This document shows positions 26,848 to 36,182 of a stretch of 64,000 nt of DNA, piece after piece. The notes beneath the pieces were generated by a model, which did no database searches, was not told the DNA's origin, and saw only the letters and a program-made list of their open reading frames with translations. Location of the stretch: positions 67,559-131,558 of the forward strand of contig CAKOZD010000003.1 of NCBI GenBank assembly GCA_934131175.1. Direction: 5' to 3'. The first letter of the stretch is position 1. Each line of letters starts with the position of its first letter. Origin of the DNA: an uncultured Bacilli bacterium. GTDB lineage: Bacteria; Bacillota_I; Bacilli_A; RF39; UBA660. The translations under genes were made by a program, and so were the position numbers.

Positions 26848-27229
26848 TAATAATCATTCCTTTCTTTTTATAAAATAAATATACTAAATGATAACTAAGC
26901 ATAATAATACCTAAAGTAAAAATAAAACCACCCAGTACCCTTAATATAAAATTATTAATAATTCCAATTAAATAAACAATAAAAGAAATATCAAAACTAG
27001 AAGTAATTGCACATATTTGCAATAACTGATTATAATTAATTTTTTTCATATCAAGTTTATACCTTGCTTGTAAATATTTAATTTCAAATAATTCTTTAGA
27101 AGAATCATCTTTCTTCTTTCTACCCTTACTCTTATTATTTTTTTTCTTCTTCAAAGGTCTAATAATAAATATTTGATAAATCACTAATACAAATATAAAA
27201 CTTAATATAAATAATCCTAACTCTTCCAT
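26840..27229 (-). CDS. Small three-helix membrane protein in the leuS operon
   Basis: 129 residues: membrane helix near 5-23, then a very basic cytosolic stretch (RPLKKKKNNKSKGRKKK), the conserved-looking helix LFEIKYLQARYKLDMKKINY, and a helical hairpin in the membrane near 78-122. The Lys-rich loop could contact ribosomes, tRNA or phospholipid. The one-helix, coil, two-helix plan recalls small insertase-like proteins, but no family motif supports that. It is the first gene after the leucine T-box and overlaps leuS, so it is made in fixed ratio with LeuRS. Function unknown. Confidence 0.75.
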   Translation of the reverse strand: MEELGLFILSFIFVLVIYQIFIIRPLKKKKNNKSKGRKKKDDSSKELFEIKYLQARYKLDMKKINYNQLLQICAITSSFDISFIVYLIGIINNFILRVLGGFIFTLGIIMLSYHLVYLFYKKKGMIINE

Positions 27230-27241
27230 TTTACCTCCAAA

Positions 27242-27425
27242 AAAAAAGCACCATACAATAAGGACGAATTATCGCGGTACCACCTTAATTTATAAGTAAA
27301 CTTATACACTCTTATTGATAACGGAATTACCCAATTGCTCAAAAGACAAGTTCATAAAAATTTATTATCTATTTTCACCAAACATAGACTCTCTAAGAAA
27401 TAAATAATTTATTACTACTTCTTTC
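27242..27425 (-). ncRNA. T-box leader, leucine specifier
   Basis: On the minus strand: TTAGAGAGTC, then a TTGGTGAAAATAG loop, then ATGAACTTGTCTTTTGAGC in which CTT (plus positions 27348-27350) is the specifier for leucine. The T-box core AAGGTGGTACCGCG follows, and the terminator arm ends in GGTGC plus a T run. It should couple the membrane protein gene and leuS to tRNA-Leu charging. Confidence 0.94.
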
Positions 27426-27454
27426 TCATCACAAATATAAAATTATTATAACAC

Positions 27455-27490
27455 AAAAAAATAAAAATACTAGGAATTTCTAGCATTTTT
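27455..27490 (-). terminator. Intrinsic terminator before the leucine T-box
   Basis: AAAATGCTAG-AAATTC-CTAGTATTTT followed by a T-rich tract on the minus strand; it covers the end of the 264-residue protein gene. Confidence 0.85.
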
Positions 27491-28264
27491 ACCTTTAACT
27501 TTATTAATATTATCTACTTGTAATTCAATTAATGCATCATTAAACATAGAATCTTCTCTTAAAGCAAATACTAGGTTCTTAACAGACAGAAAGTCATCTT
27601 CTACTAAATCATAATCCCTATCAGTTGCTTTTTTATATATTTTTAAGGCTAACTCAACAGGAGAATAAAAAGTAATAGAATCATCTGTATAGTCATATAA
27701 TATTCCTCTAGGATTTTTAAGCATTAAAGCAAGTTGCTCTGTAGAAAATAAATTAAACAAACTATATTCTCCACTCATATCAATTAAAAACTTCTCAAGT
27801 ATTTTATCATCATCAAAACTATTTCTTAAAGTATCTATTATAGAAGACTCCTCATAATCTTCATTACCAATAAATTTTTTTAAAAATTTAGGAATAACTT
27901 CACCATTATCATTACAAATTTTTATTAAAAAGTTAAAATTATCAAATAATTGACTACATAAAAAATCACAATCACTTAATGGAATATTTAAAATAGAATC
28001 AGCCCAGTAATCATAATTTTCATCTTTAAAACATAAATAACCATATTTATGAGCAAGTTGCATTAATTCTTCTTTTTCTTCCTTAGTTTTATCATTTAAA
28101 TAAGAACTACTAAATTCTTCATCTAAATCACCCATAGTAAAATGACTCATCATTTTATCATATAAATCTAAATCTTCATCTAAATTTATTTCATCTAAAT
28201 ATTTTATAAGAGTAGCTTGTTTTAAATTAGTTAATCTTTTTGAACTATCACTCAAAGTACTCAT
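27470..28264 (-). CDS. Hypothetical cytosolic protein
   Basis: 264 residues, strongly acidic, predicted mostly helical, with no signal peptide or membrane helix. Short patterned segments include LQLxHKYGYLCF-type text (MQLAHKYGYLCFKDENYDYWADSI) and LFSTEQLALMLKNPRGILYDYTDDSI. I recognise no family. Eight bases separate it from the GH31 gene upstream, so they form an operon. The final codons lie in the terminator stem. A regulatory or structural role cannot be decided. Confidence 0.65.
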   Translation of the reverse strand: MSTLSDSSKRLTNLKQATLIKYLDEINLDEDLDLYDKMMSHFTMGDLDEEFSSSYLNDKTKEEKEELMQLAHKYGYLCFKDENYDYWADSILNIPLSDCDFLCSQLFDNFNFLIKICNDNGEVIPKFLKKFIGNEDYEESSIIDTLRNSFDDDKILEKFLIDMSGEYSLFNLFSTEQLALMLKNPRGILYDYTDDSITFYSPVELALKIYKKATDRDYDLVEDDFLSVKNLVFALREDSMFNDALIELQVDNINKVKGKNARNS

Positions 28265-28272
28265 ACTACCTC

Positions 28273-30693
28273 CTAAAATTCGTTTATATAATCTAACAAT
28301 TTTACAAATAAACCAATATGTTCTTTAGATAATCCTTTACTCTTAAGTTTTTTAATCGCAATTCTTTTCTTTTCATAAGATAAATCACCAAATATAATAC
28401 TATCTATTTCTTCTTTTAAATAAGTATTAATCTTTAAATCAACTAAGATACTTTCTAAATCATCATTAATAAGTCTAACTGCATCTATTTCAATATCTTT
28501 ACCTTTACAATTTATTGTTAACTGTCCAATAGTTGGAACACCACTAACTTCTACAATAAAGTCATTTCCATCTACATAATTATTACTTTGTAGTTTTTCA
28601 GCATTAAAATATACTGTTACACTATCAGCTTGTTTAGTATTTCTAAATACCATTTTATAATTACGTCTTTCTGGAACAATTCCACTTTTACCATCAATAG
28701 ATCTAATAATAACGGTATAGTTATTTCTTAAATAGTTATAATCAATTGATGTTTTTAAGAAATATCCTTCTTTATAAAGAGAAGTAATTCCATCATCTTC
28801 AAATAAAGTATATGTATTAGATACACCAGGGAATATTTGAATTTCTAAGTCTGTTGGTAAACCTATATTGTTATAGTCAGACCTATTAGAGAAAGGAATA
28901 ATTGAACCAGCATGAGCAAATACTGGATAATCATCTTCTCTAAAGAAAGATATATATTTCTTATTACCAGGAAACTTCTTTCCCGTAACTAAATCATACC
29001 AAACACCATCTGGTACAAAGAATCTATGAATTGTTCTATTCATTACTGGGTCTTTTGGTTCCAAAATAGGACATACTAATAATTGTGAGCCAAAATAATA
29101 TTGATTTTTATATAAATCGTCATCATAAACCCACATATAATTGTAATAAAAAGGCTGAATAAGCGGAGTTCCTGCTCTTGTATAATTATATGCTTCTGTA
29201 TAAATATATGGTATCAATCTATGACGAAGTCTTAAATAGTCAGCAGTAATACTTTCTGTTTTTGCATCCCATACCCAAGGTTCTTTCTTATAATATTTTC
29301 CTCTTGCTCCATGGAATCTTAAAATAGGACCAAAAGTACTTAATTGAACATATCTTAAATATAATTCACCATCTTCAATACCACCATGGTTTCCACCAAC
29401 ATCATGGCTCCACCAACTAACACCAATATTTGCAGCATTTAAATACATAAACGGTAACTCTTTTAAGTTCTTCCAGCTAATCTCACTAGAACCACCATAT
29501 AATACTGGATATCTATGAGGAGCTAAAACACCACCACGTGCTAAAATCATAGGTCTTTTATTACTATTCTTACCAGAATCTAAATACATATAATGATTAA
29601 GTGCCCAAAGTTTTGTAATATCCATATCTCCTGTTGAATCATTCCAAAAGAAATCAACTCCCATAGACTCTAATGGATGAAGAAACATTTTAAATAAAAC
29701 ATCTAAATATTTAGGATTCAAAGGATCAAACTGAATAATACTATTAGGTGCAATCTTTAAATAATCCATTGCTTGTTTATAATATTGTTCCATTGGATAT
29801 ATTCCGTTTGTAGGATTAACAACAAGACCAACTCTAATTCCTCTCTTATGAAACTCTTCAATCATATCTTTTGGATTTTTAAATAACTTTGTATTAAACG
29901 TATAACCAGTCTTTAAATTCTTCTGATCACCATACTCTCTAATATGCCAATCATGATCAAAAAGCATTACAGAAAAAGGAATCATTTTTCTTTCAAAATT
30001 TCTTATAAGTTCATGAGCAGATAAATCATCATATTCAACATTTCTACTCCACCAATTACCTAAAGCATATCTTGGAATTAATGAAGGAGCACCCGTCATT
30101 TTAAAATAATCAAACAAAGCTTGTTTAAAATCTCTATCATACATAAAAACATAAACATCAGTATGATTAGCTGGTGGGTCTGCTAATGTACCATCATCTA
30201 ATATTATTTTACTTAAACTATCATCAATTGACGCAAAACCATCCAAAGAATATAAACCTCTTTGTAAATTTTCTGGAATACTAACATCAACACCAACCAT
30301 ATTTCCATGCATATTTCTTGCTTCTGGATGTCCAAAATACCAATCTTTACATCTATCTCTATCTTTACTTAATAAAGTGATTTTTAAATTTTTCATTTTA
30401 TCCATCTTAGTTCCAACAAAAGGTTGTCCTTTTATATAACTAAGTGCAAAATATTTAGTAGTAACTTCAACTATATTCGCATCTTGTCTAATGTAATAAT
30501 CAGGTAACCCTACTCTTCTTTTTTTAATTAATTGCGTTGGAGCATCAACAAATTGACCTGTAGGAGAAAACTCAAGTCTTACAACACGTTCTGTAATAAC
30601 AGATATTCTATAATTATTACCTATAACAATAGATTTTTTATCACTTTTAGCCTTTGTAGAATCTACTTCAAATTGTTTTCCAAGTGGATACAT
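28273..30693 (-). CDS. Glycoside hydrolase family 31 enzyme
   Basis: 806 residues, no signal peptide, so cytosolic. GH31 enzymes cleave alpha-glucosides or alpha-xylosides. Family marks run in order: WYFGHPEARN and GLYSLDGFAS in the N domain, RYALGNWWSRN opening the barrel, HDWHIREYGDQ, then VDFFWNDSTGD in which the Asp after WN is the expected nucleophile, ILARGG, WKNLKELPFMYLN, SWWSHDVGGNHGG, and the proximal beta domain near PFYYNYMW. The ATG at 30693 has AAGAAGGTG before it; an in-frame GTG lies three codons upstream. Substrate undetermined. It sits with an unknown acidic protein, not with sugar transport genes. Confidence 0.92.
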   Translation of the reverse strand: MYPLGKQFEVDSTKAKSDKKSIVIGNNYRISVITERVVRLEFSPTGQFVDAPTQLIKKRRVGLPDYYIRQDANIVEVTTKYFALSYIKGQPFVGTKMDKMKNLKITLLSKDRDRCKDWYFGHPEARNMHGNMVGVDVSIPENLQRGLYSLDGFASIDDSLSKIILDDGTLADPPANHTDVYVFMYDRDFKQALFDYFKMTGAPSLIPRYALGNWWSRNVEYDDLSAHELIRNFERKMIPFSVMLFDHDWHIREYGDQKNLKTGYTFNTKLFKNPKDMIEEFHKRGIRVGLVVNPTNGIYPMEQYYKQAMDYLKIAPNSIIQFDPLNPKYLDVLFKMFLHPLESMGVDFFWNDSTGDMDITKLWALNHYMYLDSGKNSNKRPMILARGGVLAPHRYPVLYGGSSEISWKNLKELPFMYLNAANIGVSWWSHDVGGNHGGIEDGELYLRYVQLSTFGPILRFHGARGKYYKKEPWVWDAKTESITADYLRLRHRLIPYIYTEAYNYTRAGTPLIQPFYYNYMWVYDDDLYKNQYYFGSQLLVCPILEPKDPVMNRTIHRFFVPDGVWYDLVTGKKFPGNKKYISFFREDDYPVFAHAGSIIPFSNRSDYNNIGLPTDLEIQIFPGVSNTYTLFEDDGITSLYKEGYFLKTSIDYNYLRNNYTVIIRSIDGKSGIVPERRNYKMVFRNTKQADSVTVYFNAEKLQSNNYVDGNDFIVEVSGVPTIGQLTINCKGKDIEIDAVRLINDDLESILVDLKINTYLKEEIDSIIFGDLSYEKKRIAIKKLKSKGLSKEHIGLFVKLLDYINEF

Positions 30694-30752
30694 ACTAAAC
30701 ACCTTCTTATTTTTCTATTAACATAATAACATAAAATATAAAATTAACCAAG

Positions 30753-30778
30753 ATAAAAAGGATATAAAAATATCCTAA
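30753..30778 (-). terminator. Intrinsic terminator of the zinc-ribbon gene
   Basis: AGGATAT-TTTT-ATATCCT then TTTTT on the minus strand; the stem overlaps the stop codon. Confidence 0.8.
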
Positions 30779-31608
30779 AAAAGTAAGTTCTTTACGCCAT
30801 TAACTATAGAACTAGTTTCCTTAAGAGCAGTATCTGAATTACTAGTATCAGATGACTTATCTTCACTTTCATTATCATACTTAACACTCTTAGTAACCTT
30901 TAAAATAACTTTACATATTTCATCAATATTAGTCTTATTATGAATACTTATAACTCCCATAGATATCTTTTCAGAATTATACTTTGTTAAATATAAATAC
31001 TTAACATCTGAGTCTAAAGAAATAGTATATACAAGTAATTCATCTTCACCAATAGTTTTCTTTTCTGCACTTTTAATATTGTAATTACTCTTCTTCAATT
31101 CCTCACTAAGTGTATCCATATTCTTAGAATAATTATCATAATCACCTTTATTTATTCTAAATGAGAAATTATATTTTTCATCATCAGATATAAAAACACT
31201 TTTACCTTCAATTTGATAATCAAATCCAGCCGGAACTGTTAATTTATAATCATCTACTGTTATCTTCATTTCAGGTTTAGTACTAGCTGGAGGTGTAACA
31301 GGAACATTTGATTGACTATTTTTTGAAACAATTCCATATACAAGTAAAATTAATGAAATAACAAGAACAATTCCAAGAACTATATAAACAATATTATCTT
31401 TAAAATCAAATGATTTTTTCTTCTTTTTTGGAGTATCAAATGAAGAATCATCTTCTGAAAAATCAACAGAGTCATCAGGAATATCATCTAATTTATCAGA
31501 AGTTGTATCTTCTTTTTTCTCTTCATCACCATCATCTAAATAATAACCACAATTGAAACAAAATCTTGCTCCTGGTTTTAAATCACATCCACAATTTGGA
31601 CACTGCAT
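30775..31608 (-). CDS. Zinc-ribbon membrane protein
   Basis: 277 residues. It starts MQCPNCGCDLKPGARFCFNC, a complete CxxC-CxxC zinc ribbon. A Ser/Asp/Glu-rich segment and KKKKKS lead to one membrane helix near 70-95, then an outer domain of about 170 residues (VDDYKLTVPAGFDYQIEGKS) with a Ser-rich end. Such proteins have the ribbon inside and a beta domain outside. An in-frame GTG nine bases upstream is possible, but the ATG is well placed after GGGTGAT. It is 15 bases downstream of the VanY-like gene and likely works with it in the envelope; specific function unknown. Confidence 0.75.
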   Translation of the reverse strand: MQCPNCGCDLKPGARFCFNCGYYLDDGDEEKKEDTTSDKLDDIPDDSVDFSEDDSSFDTPKKKKKSFDFKDNIVYIVLGIVLVISLILLVYGIVSKNSQSNVPVTPPASTKPEMKITVDDYKLTVPAGFDYQIEGKSVFISDDEKYNFSFRINKGDYDNYSKNMDTLSEELKKSNYNIKSAEKKTIGEDELLVYTISLDSDVKYLYLTKYNSEKISMGVISIHNKTNIDEICKVILKVTKSVKYDNESEDKSSDTSNSDTALKETSSIVNGVKNLLF

Positions 31609-31623
31609 TATTATCACCCATTT

Positions 31624-32769
31624 CTATTTATCTAAAAACATTGCATAATATTCTTCAAAAGAAATATTATGTTCATGAATATATTTTGCAATATCTTTTC
31701 CCACATATCTATAATGCCATGGCTCATTTCTAAATTGAGTAATACTCTCATCTTTCTTAGTAAATCTCAAAATAAAACCATACTTATACGCATTATCAAG
31801 CATCCACTTATATTCCTTAGAATTAGCAAATACATTTGATGATGTACTACCTATATCAAAAGATAAACCTGTTTGATGTTCAGAAAATCCTGGTTTAGCA
31901 ACAAACCTATTAACATAATCATCTCCATATTTTGATAAGTAATAATTCCAAGTATCTTCTTGGTCTTCATAACTTCTATATGCAGAATTAATAACTAAAC
32001 CTAAATTTTCTTTACTAGCATCGTTTGCCATAGAAACAAAAGCATTAACTGCAACAGCATTACCATAATACTCTTCACCTTTAGTATACTTTGTATCAAA
32101 CTTAACAAGATTATCTGGCTTAAAATCTTTATTAAGACATCTATGTTTATTAATAAGCATATCAAAAGAAAATTTATCAACAGAATAAGCATCAGTATAT
32201 ATATCTTTATCTAAATTTAAATTAATATATAAAACAACATACTCTTCATCTTCACCAGTCTCATCAGAATACTTTACATATCTATCATAATTATCAAGCT
32301 TAGCATAACTAATACTATAGAACTCTTCTAAATACCTTACTTTATCTCTCTTAGTAAACCTAGTAACTTCATCATCATCACCATGACTAAGAATAATATC
32401 AATATCACTATTACTATAACCAATTTTAATAAGTTTATTGATATTTCTAATTAAATGTTTTTGATTAACATACTCAATTTTACTATAATTATCAAGATAC
32501 TTTTCATCATAATCACTACTCTCAAAAGCAGCATTTAAAGTCTTATTTTCTCCTTTTGATAAAACATAATCCTTCTTAAAAGAAAATAAAATATTTTTAC
32601 TTGCTTCCTTACTATAACCAAACTTAGTAAGACTAGATATCTGTTTAGAATAAAAAATAAAAATACCTAAACAAATACAAAGTACTATTCCAAGAAATTT
32701 CAGTATTTTGACATATCTATCTCTTAATTTAAAACTCTTAACCTTTCTCAAGGACACCACCTTAACCAT
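31624..32769 (-). CDS. VanY-type D,D-carboxypeptidase
   Basis: 381 residues with a membrane anchor near 22-42. The C-terminal 190 residues are an M15B peptidase: NSAYRSYEDQEDTW, GFSEHQTGLSFDIG with the zinc-binding His and Asp (SxHxxGxxxD), and NEPWHYRYVG with the catalytic Glu and zinc-binding His. It removes the terminal D-Ala from peptidoglycan stem peptides outside the cell. The middle part, including NKLIKIGYSNSDIDIILSHGDDD, is an unknown helical linker. The ATG given has no ribosome site; a TTG at 32751 five bases after AAGGTGG is a serious alternative start. Confidence 0.9.
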   Translation of the reverse strand: MVKVVSLRKVKSFKLRDRYVKILKFLGIVLCICLGIFIFYSKQISSLTKFGYSKEASKNILFSFKKDYVLSKGENKTLNAAFESSDYDEKYLDNYSKIEYVNQKHLIRNINKLIKIGYSNSDIDIILSHGDDDEVTRFTKRDKVRYLEEFYSISYAKLDNYDRYVKYSDETGEDEEYVVLYINLNLDKDIYTDAYSVDKFSFDMLINKHRCLNKDFKPDNLVKFDTKYTKGEEYYGNAVAVNAFVSMANDASKENLGLVINSAYRSYEDQEDTWNYYLSKYGDDYVNRFVAKPGFSEHQTGLSFDIGSTSSNVFANSKEYKWMLDNAYKYGFILRFTKKDESITQFRNEPWHYRYVGKDIAKYIHEHNISFEEYYAMFLDK

Positions 32770-32785
32770 ATGATAACATATTTAA

Positions 32786-32814
32786 TTGTAAAAGACCATA
32801 TTTTATGATATAAT
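32786..32814 (+). promoter_or_regulatory. Promoter of the kinase-like gene
   Basis: TTGTAA at 32786-32791 and a perfect TATAAT at 32809-32814 with a 17-base spacer, 27 bases before the ATG. Confidence 0.85.
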
Positions 32815-32840
32815 CTTGATGATTTTTAGGGGGAATTTAT

Positions 32841-33554
32841 ATGGAATGTATAGTTAATCAAAAAAGAATAAATATTCCAACAGATAAGAAACCATTTGGT
32901 GAAGGTTCAGAAGGAAAAGTATATAAAATAAATGGAGAAATCTATAAAATACACCATCAGGGAGCATTAAATGAAGGATATGGAAATAAGCAAAATTTTC
33001 ATAGTTACTTAATTGGAATAGATACCAAACAAATTATATTACCAGATGCTTTAATATGGGATACAGAAAGTAAATATCTAGGCTATAAAACAAAATTAGT
33101 AAAAGGAAAACAAAAAGATAAAACTGGTATAATAAAAATGCCAAGTGAACAATTTATCAAGAATTTACAAATACTAGAAAATGATATTAAAGTATTAAGT
33201 GAAAAACATGTTTTAATGGCAGATACTAGTCCAATAAACTATATATTTAATAATGAGGATAATACAATGAATATTATTGATCCAGGAAGATATAGAATAA
33301 CAAAGTCTTTAAAAAGTGATTATTTATTATCAAATGAGGAACAATATAAAGAACTAATTGAAATGTTATTATACTTAGACTTTATCAAATTTAAACCAGT
33401 TGGTCCTAAAGGAAAAGAATTAAGTCTAAAGCAATACCTAAAAGAACAACTAAGAAATTCTAATCTAAAGTATAGTGAATTTTTTGAAAACGTATTACAA
33501 AAACATGATGATGTTGAAAGTTATGCTAAATCACTAAAAAAATATATTAAGTAA
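32841..33554 (+). CDS. Small protein kinase-like protein
   Basis: 237 residues. FGEGSEGKVY (19-28) is a glycine-rich loop, K36 in EIYKIHH fits the ATP-binding lysine, MADTSPIN gives D128 and N133 with the DxxxxN spacing of the catalytic loop, and IIDPGRY gives D147 of a DPG in place of DFG. All phosphotransfer residues are therefore present in a protein shorter than most Ser/Thr kinases, lacking the usual large C lobe. It has no membrane helix or PASTA domain. The target is unknown. It has a strong promoter and is followed 11 bases later by the radical-SAM gene. Confidence 0.8.
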   Translation: MECIVNQKRINIPTDKKPFGEGSEGKVYKINGEIYKIHHQGALNEGYGNKQNFHSYLIGIDTKQIILPDALIWDTESKYLGYKTKLVKGKQKDKTGIIKMPSEQFIKNLQILENDIKVLSEKHVLMADTSPINYIFNNEDNTMNIIDPGRYRITKSLKSDYLLSNEEQYKELIEMLLYLDFIKFKPVGPKGKELSLKQYLKEQLRNSNLKYSEFFENVLQKHDDVESYAKSLKKYIK

Positions 33555-33565
33555 GAAGGAATAAA

Positions 33566-34504
33566 ATGAATAATTTTAAATATACAAATTCAAATAAAAG
33601 ATATCATACACTTGATTATTATTATAAAAACAGATTTCATGAAAAAGTATTTAAAGTAAGTTTAAATGCTGGATTTTCATGTCCTAATATAGATGGAAAA
33701 GTTGGATATGGTGGATGTATATATTGCTCTAAAACAGGTAGTGGAGAGTTTGCCGGTAATAAAGAAGATTCACTAGAAAAACAATTCTTAGAAATTAAAA
33801 ATATGATGCTAAAAAAATGGCCAAAAGCAAAATATATTGGTTATTTTCAAGCAAGAACAAACACTTATGCTCCAGTTAGTGAATTAAAAAAAATGTATGA
33901 AAAGATATTAAAACAAGAAAATGTTATAGGTCTAAATATTGCTACTAGGCCAGATGCTATATCAGATGAATGCCTAGATTACTTAGAAGAACTTAATAAA
34001 AAAACTTATTTAACTATAGAACTTGGTCTTCAAACAACAAAAGAAGAAACAACAAAATTAATAAATAGATGTCACTCTCTACAGTGCTTTGAAGATATGG
34101 TAAAAAAACTAAGAGAAAGAAACATTGATGTCGTTGTGCACATAATTAACGGACTACCATATGAAACTAAAGAAGACATGCTAAATACAGTAAAATATTT
34201 AAATAAACTAGATATTCAAGGAATTAAGATTCATATGCTAAGTATTACAAAAGATACACCAATAGAGAAAATGTATAAAGAAGAAAAATTTAAATTGCTT
34301 AATAAAGAAGAATATATAGATATTGTAGTAGACCAATTAGAATTATTACGCGAAGAAATAGTAATACATAGAATTACAGGAGACCCTAAATTAGATGAAT
34401 TAATTGAACCAACATGGTTAACTAAAAAGTTTTGTGTACTAAATGATATTGATAAAGAAATGGTAAGAAGAGATACATATCAAGGAATAAAAGCTCATGA
34501 ATAA
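33566..34504 (+). CDS. Radical SAM protein, YtqA/TIGR01212 type
   Basis: 312 residues, cytosolic. The cluster-binding cysteines are C39, C51 and C54 (SCPNIDGKVGYGGCIYC), the widened CxxxCxxC-like form of this family, followed by SKTGSGEFAG. IGYFQARTNTYAP, GLNIATRPDAISDECLDYL and ELGLQTTKEET are further marks. The family binds a 4Fe-4S cluster and S-adenosylmethionine; its substrate is unknown, with tRNA modification often suggested. The next gene starts within its last codons. Confidence 0.9.
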   Translation: MNNFKYTNSNKRYHTLDYYYKNRFHEKVFKVSLNAGFSCPNIDGKVGYGGCIYCSKTGSGEFAGNKEDSLEKQFLEIKNMMLKKWPKAKYIGYFQARTNTYAPVSELKKMYEKILKQENVIGLNIATRPDAISDECLDYLEELNKKTYLTIELGLQTTKEETTKLINRCHSLQCFEDMVKKLRERNIDVVVHIINGLPYETKEDMLNTVKYLNKLDIQGIKIHMLSITKDTPIEKMYKEEKFKLLNKEEYIDIVVDQLELLREEIVIHRITGDPKLDELIEPTWLTKKFCVLNDIDKEMVRRDTYQGIKAHE

Positions 34505-34754
34505 ATATATAATTTTTTATTTAGTAATAATAAATATACTTGAATTTATTATAATGGGACTTGATAAATTATTAGCAATAAAACATAAATATAGAATACC
34601 TGAATTTACATTACTATTTTTATCTGCAATTGGAGGAAGTATTGGAGCAATTACAGGCATGTTCTTCTTTCATCATAAAACAAAAAAGTTAAAATTCAGA
34701 ATTCTTTTTCCATTATTTTTAATAATTCATATTATTATATTTTACTACATATAA
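34497..34754 (+). CDS. DUF1294 membrane protein
   Basis: 85 residues, three membrane helices. The loop GLDKLLAIKHKYRIPE and the stretch GGSIGAITGMFFFHHKTKKL, with the G-x-x-x-G-M and HKTKK motif, are diagnostic of DUF1294. Function unknown. The ATG overlaps the radical-SAM gene by eight bases. Confidence 0.9.
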   Translation: MNKYIIFYLVIINILEFIIMGLDKLLAIKHKYRIPEFTLLFLSAIGGSIGAITGMFFFHHKTKKLKFRILFPLFLIIHIIIFYYI

Positions 34755-34792
34755 AAAGTAGGACATCTTTTTTAGATTTCCTACTTTTAATT
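34753..34792. terminator. Terminator between convergent genes
   Basis: AAAAGTAGG pairs with CCTACTTTT around a 17-base loop; T runs on both strands. Confidence 0.75.
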
Positions 34793-34799
34793 TATCATT

Positions 34800-35693
34800 T
34801 TACAATGTTTCTGTTTTATCAGTTTTTGCTGATTCAGATAAAGTTGTTCCAAGAGTTACTAAATTTTGTAATTCGCTTGGTACAATTATTTTTGTTGCAT
34901 TACCATTAGCAACTTCTACCATTGCTTCATAACTCTTTAATTTTAATACTGCTTCATCCATATCTGCAGATTTTAATAATTTTAAACCTTGAGCAGTAGC
35001 CTCTTGAATCTTAATTATTGCTTCTGCTTCACCCTCAGCTGCTCTAATCTTTGCTTCTTTTTCAGCATCTGCTCTAAGAATAGTAGATTCTTTTTCTCCT
35101 TCAGCAATTAAGATAGCAGATTTTTTTTCTCCTTCTGCTTTAAGAATTGCTTCACGTCTTTCACGTTCAGCTCTCATTTGCTTTTCCATTGATTCTTGAA
35201 TATCACGAGGTGGTAAAATATTTTTAACCTCAACACGAGTTACTTTTACTCCCCAAGGATCAGTAGCCTCATCCAAAATACTTCTCATCTTAGTATTAAT
35301 AACATCTCTTGAAGTTAAAGTTTCATCAAGTTCTAATTCACCAATGATATTACGCAAAGTAGTAGCAGTTAAATTTTCAATTGCATTAACTGGATTTTCA
35401 ATACCATAAGTATATAATTTTGAATCAGTAATTTGAAAATATACAACTGTATCTATTTGCATAGTAACATTATCTTTTGTAATAACAGGTTGTGGTGGGA
35501 AATCCTTAACAATTTCCTTTAAACTTACATTATTAGCAACTCTTTCAATAAAAGGAATTACATAATGAAGTCCAGTTTGCATAGTTCTATGATATGCTCC
35601 AAGACGTTCAACAACATATGCTCTTGATTGTGGAATAATTTTTACTCCTGACGCAGCAATCGCTACTAGCACTAAAAGTACAACTATAAACAC
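34800..35693 (-). CDS. SPFH/Band 7 (stomatin-like) membrane protein
   Basis: 297 residues. One N-terminal helix (FIVVLLVLVAIAASGVKII) is followed by the SPFH domain: PQSRAYVVERLGAYHRTMQTG, PFIERVANNVSLKE, TLRNIIGELELDE and VTRVEVKNILPPRDIQESME. A long Ala/Glu coiled coil (AEGEKKSAILIAEGEKESTI) follows. These are the marks of QmcA/stomatin-type proteins that form rings in ordered membrane patches. It directly follows the NfeD-like gene (next base), the well-known stomatin-NfeD pairing. Confidence 0.95.
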   Translation of the reverse strand: MFIVVLLVLVAIAASGVKIIPQSRAYVVERLGAYHRTMQTGLHYVIPFIERVANNVSLKEIVKDFPPQPVITKDNVTMQIDTVVYFQITDSKLYTYGIENPVNAIENLTATTLRNIIGELELDETLTSRDVINTKMRSILDEATDPWGVKVTRVEVKNILPPRDIQESMEKQMRAERERREAILKAEGEKKSAILIAEGEKESTILRADAEKEAKIRAAEGEAEAIIKIQEATAQGLKLLKSADMDEAVLKLKSYEAMVEVANGNATKIIVPSELQNLVTLGTTLSESAKTDKTETL

Positions 35694-36113
35694 TTATTTT
35701 TCCTCCTTTTTAACAATAAGTTTTACACCCTCAATATTAGTTATAATAACCTTATCACCAACATTTAAAACATCATCACTAAAAGCAGTCCACACTGTAC
35801 CAAAAACTTTTACTTCACCATATTCATCAGGAGTAATTTTTTTAGTAACTTCACCGACTTTTCCAATAACTCTGTCAGAATTAGTTGGAACAAAATCAAC
35901 TTTTTTAAACTTCTTAACTAATGGTTTTGTAATTAGTAATGCAACTAAACTAACTACTATAAATACTATCATTTGAATTAAAACATTATTAGTAAAATAT
36001 GCAACACCCATTGAAACAATAGCCCCTATAGCAAACCATATTGATACTAAATTAATAGTCATCATTTCTATCGTTAAAAATACTAAAAAAGCAATTAACC
36101 AACAAAAAGCCAT
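35694..36113 (-). CDS. NfeD-like membrane protein
   Basis: 139 residues: three or four membrane helices in residues 1-70, then an OB-fold beta domain (VIGKVGEVTKKITPDEYGEV, WTAFSDDVLNVGDKVIITNI) characteristic of short NfeD proteins. They partner SPFH proteins, here encoded immediately downstream without a gap. I chose the ATG at 36113 after AGAGGTGAG; an in-frame GTG lies three codons upstream. Confidence 0.93.
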   Translation of the reverse strand: MAFCWLIAFLVFLTIEMMTINLVSIWFAIGAIVSMGVAYFTNNVLIQMIVFIVVSLVALLITKPLVKKFKKVDFVPTNSDRVIGKVGEVTKKITPDEYGEVKVFGTVWTAFSDDVLNVGDKVIITNIEGVKLIVKKEEK

Positions 36114-36132
36114 AAAACTCACCTCTAATTAA

Positions 36133-36161
36133 ATTATATGTTAAACACTTGTCATTTTCAA
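36133..36161 (-). promoter_or_regulatory. Promoter of the nfeD-SPFH operon
   Basis: TTGAAA (36156-36161) and TATAAT (36133-36138) on the minus strand, 17-base spacer. Confidence 0.88.
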
Positions 36162-36182
36162 TAAAATTTATACAAGAAATGA

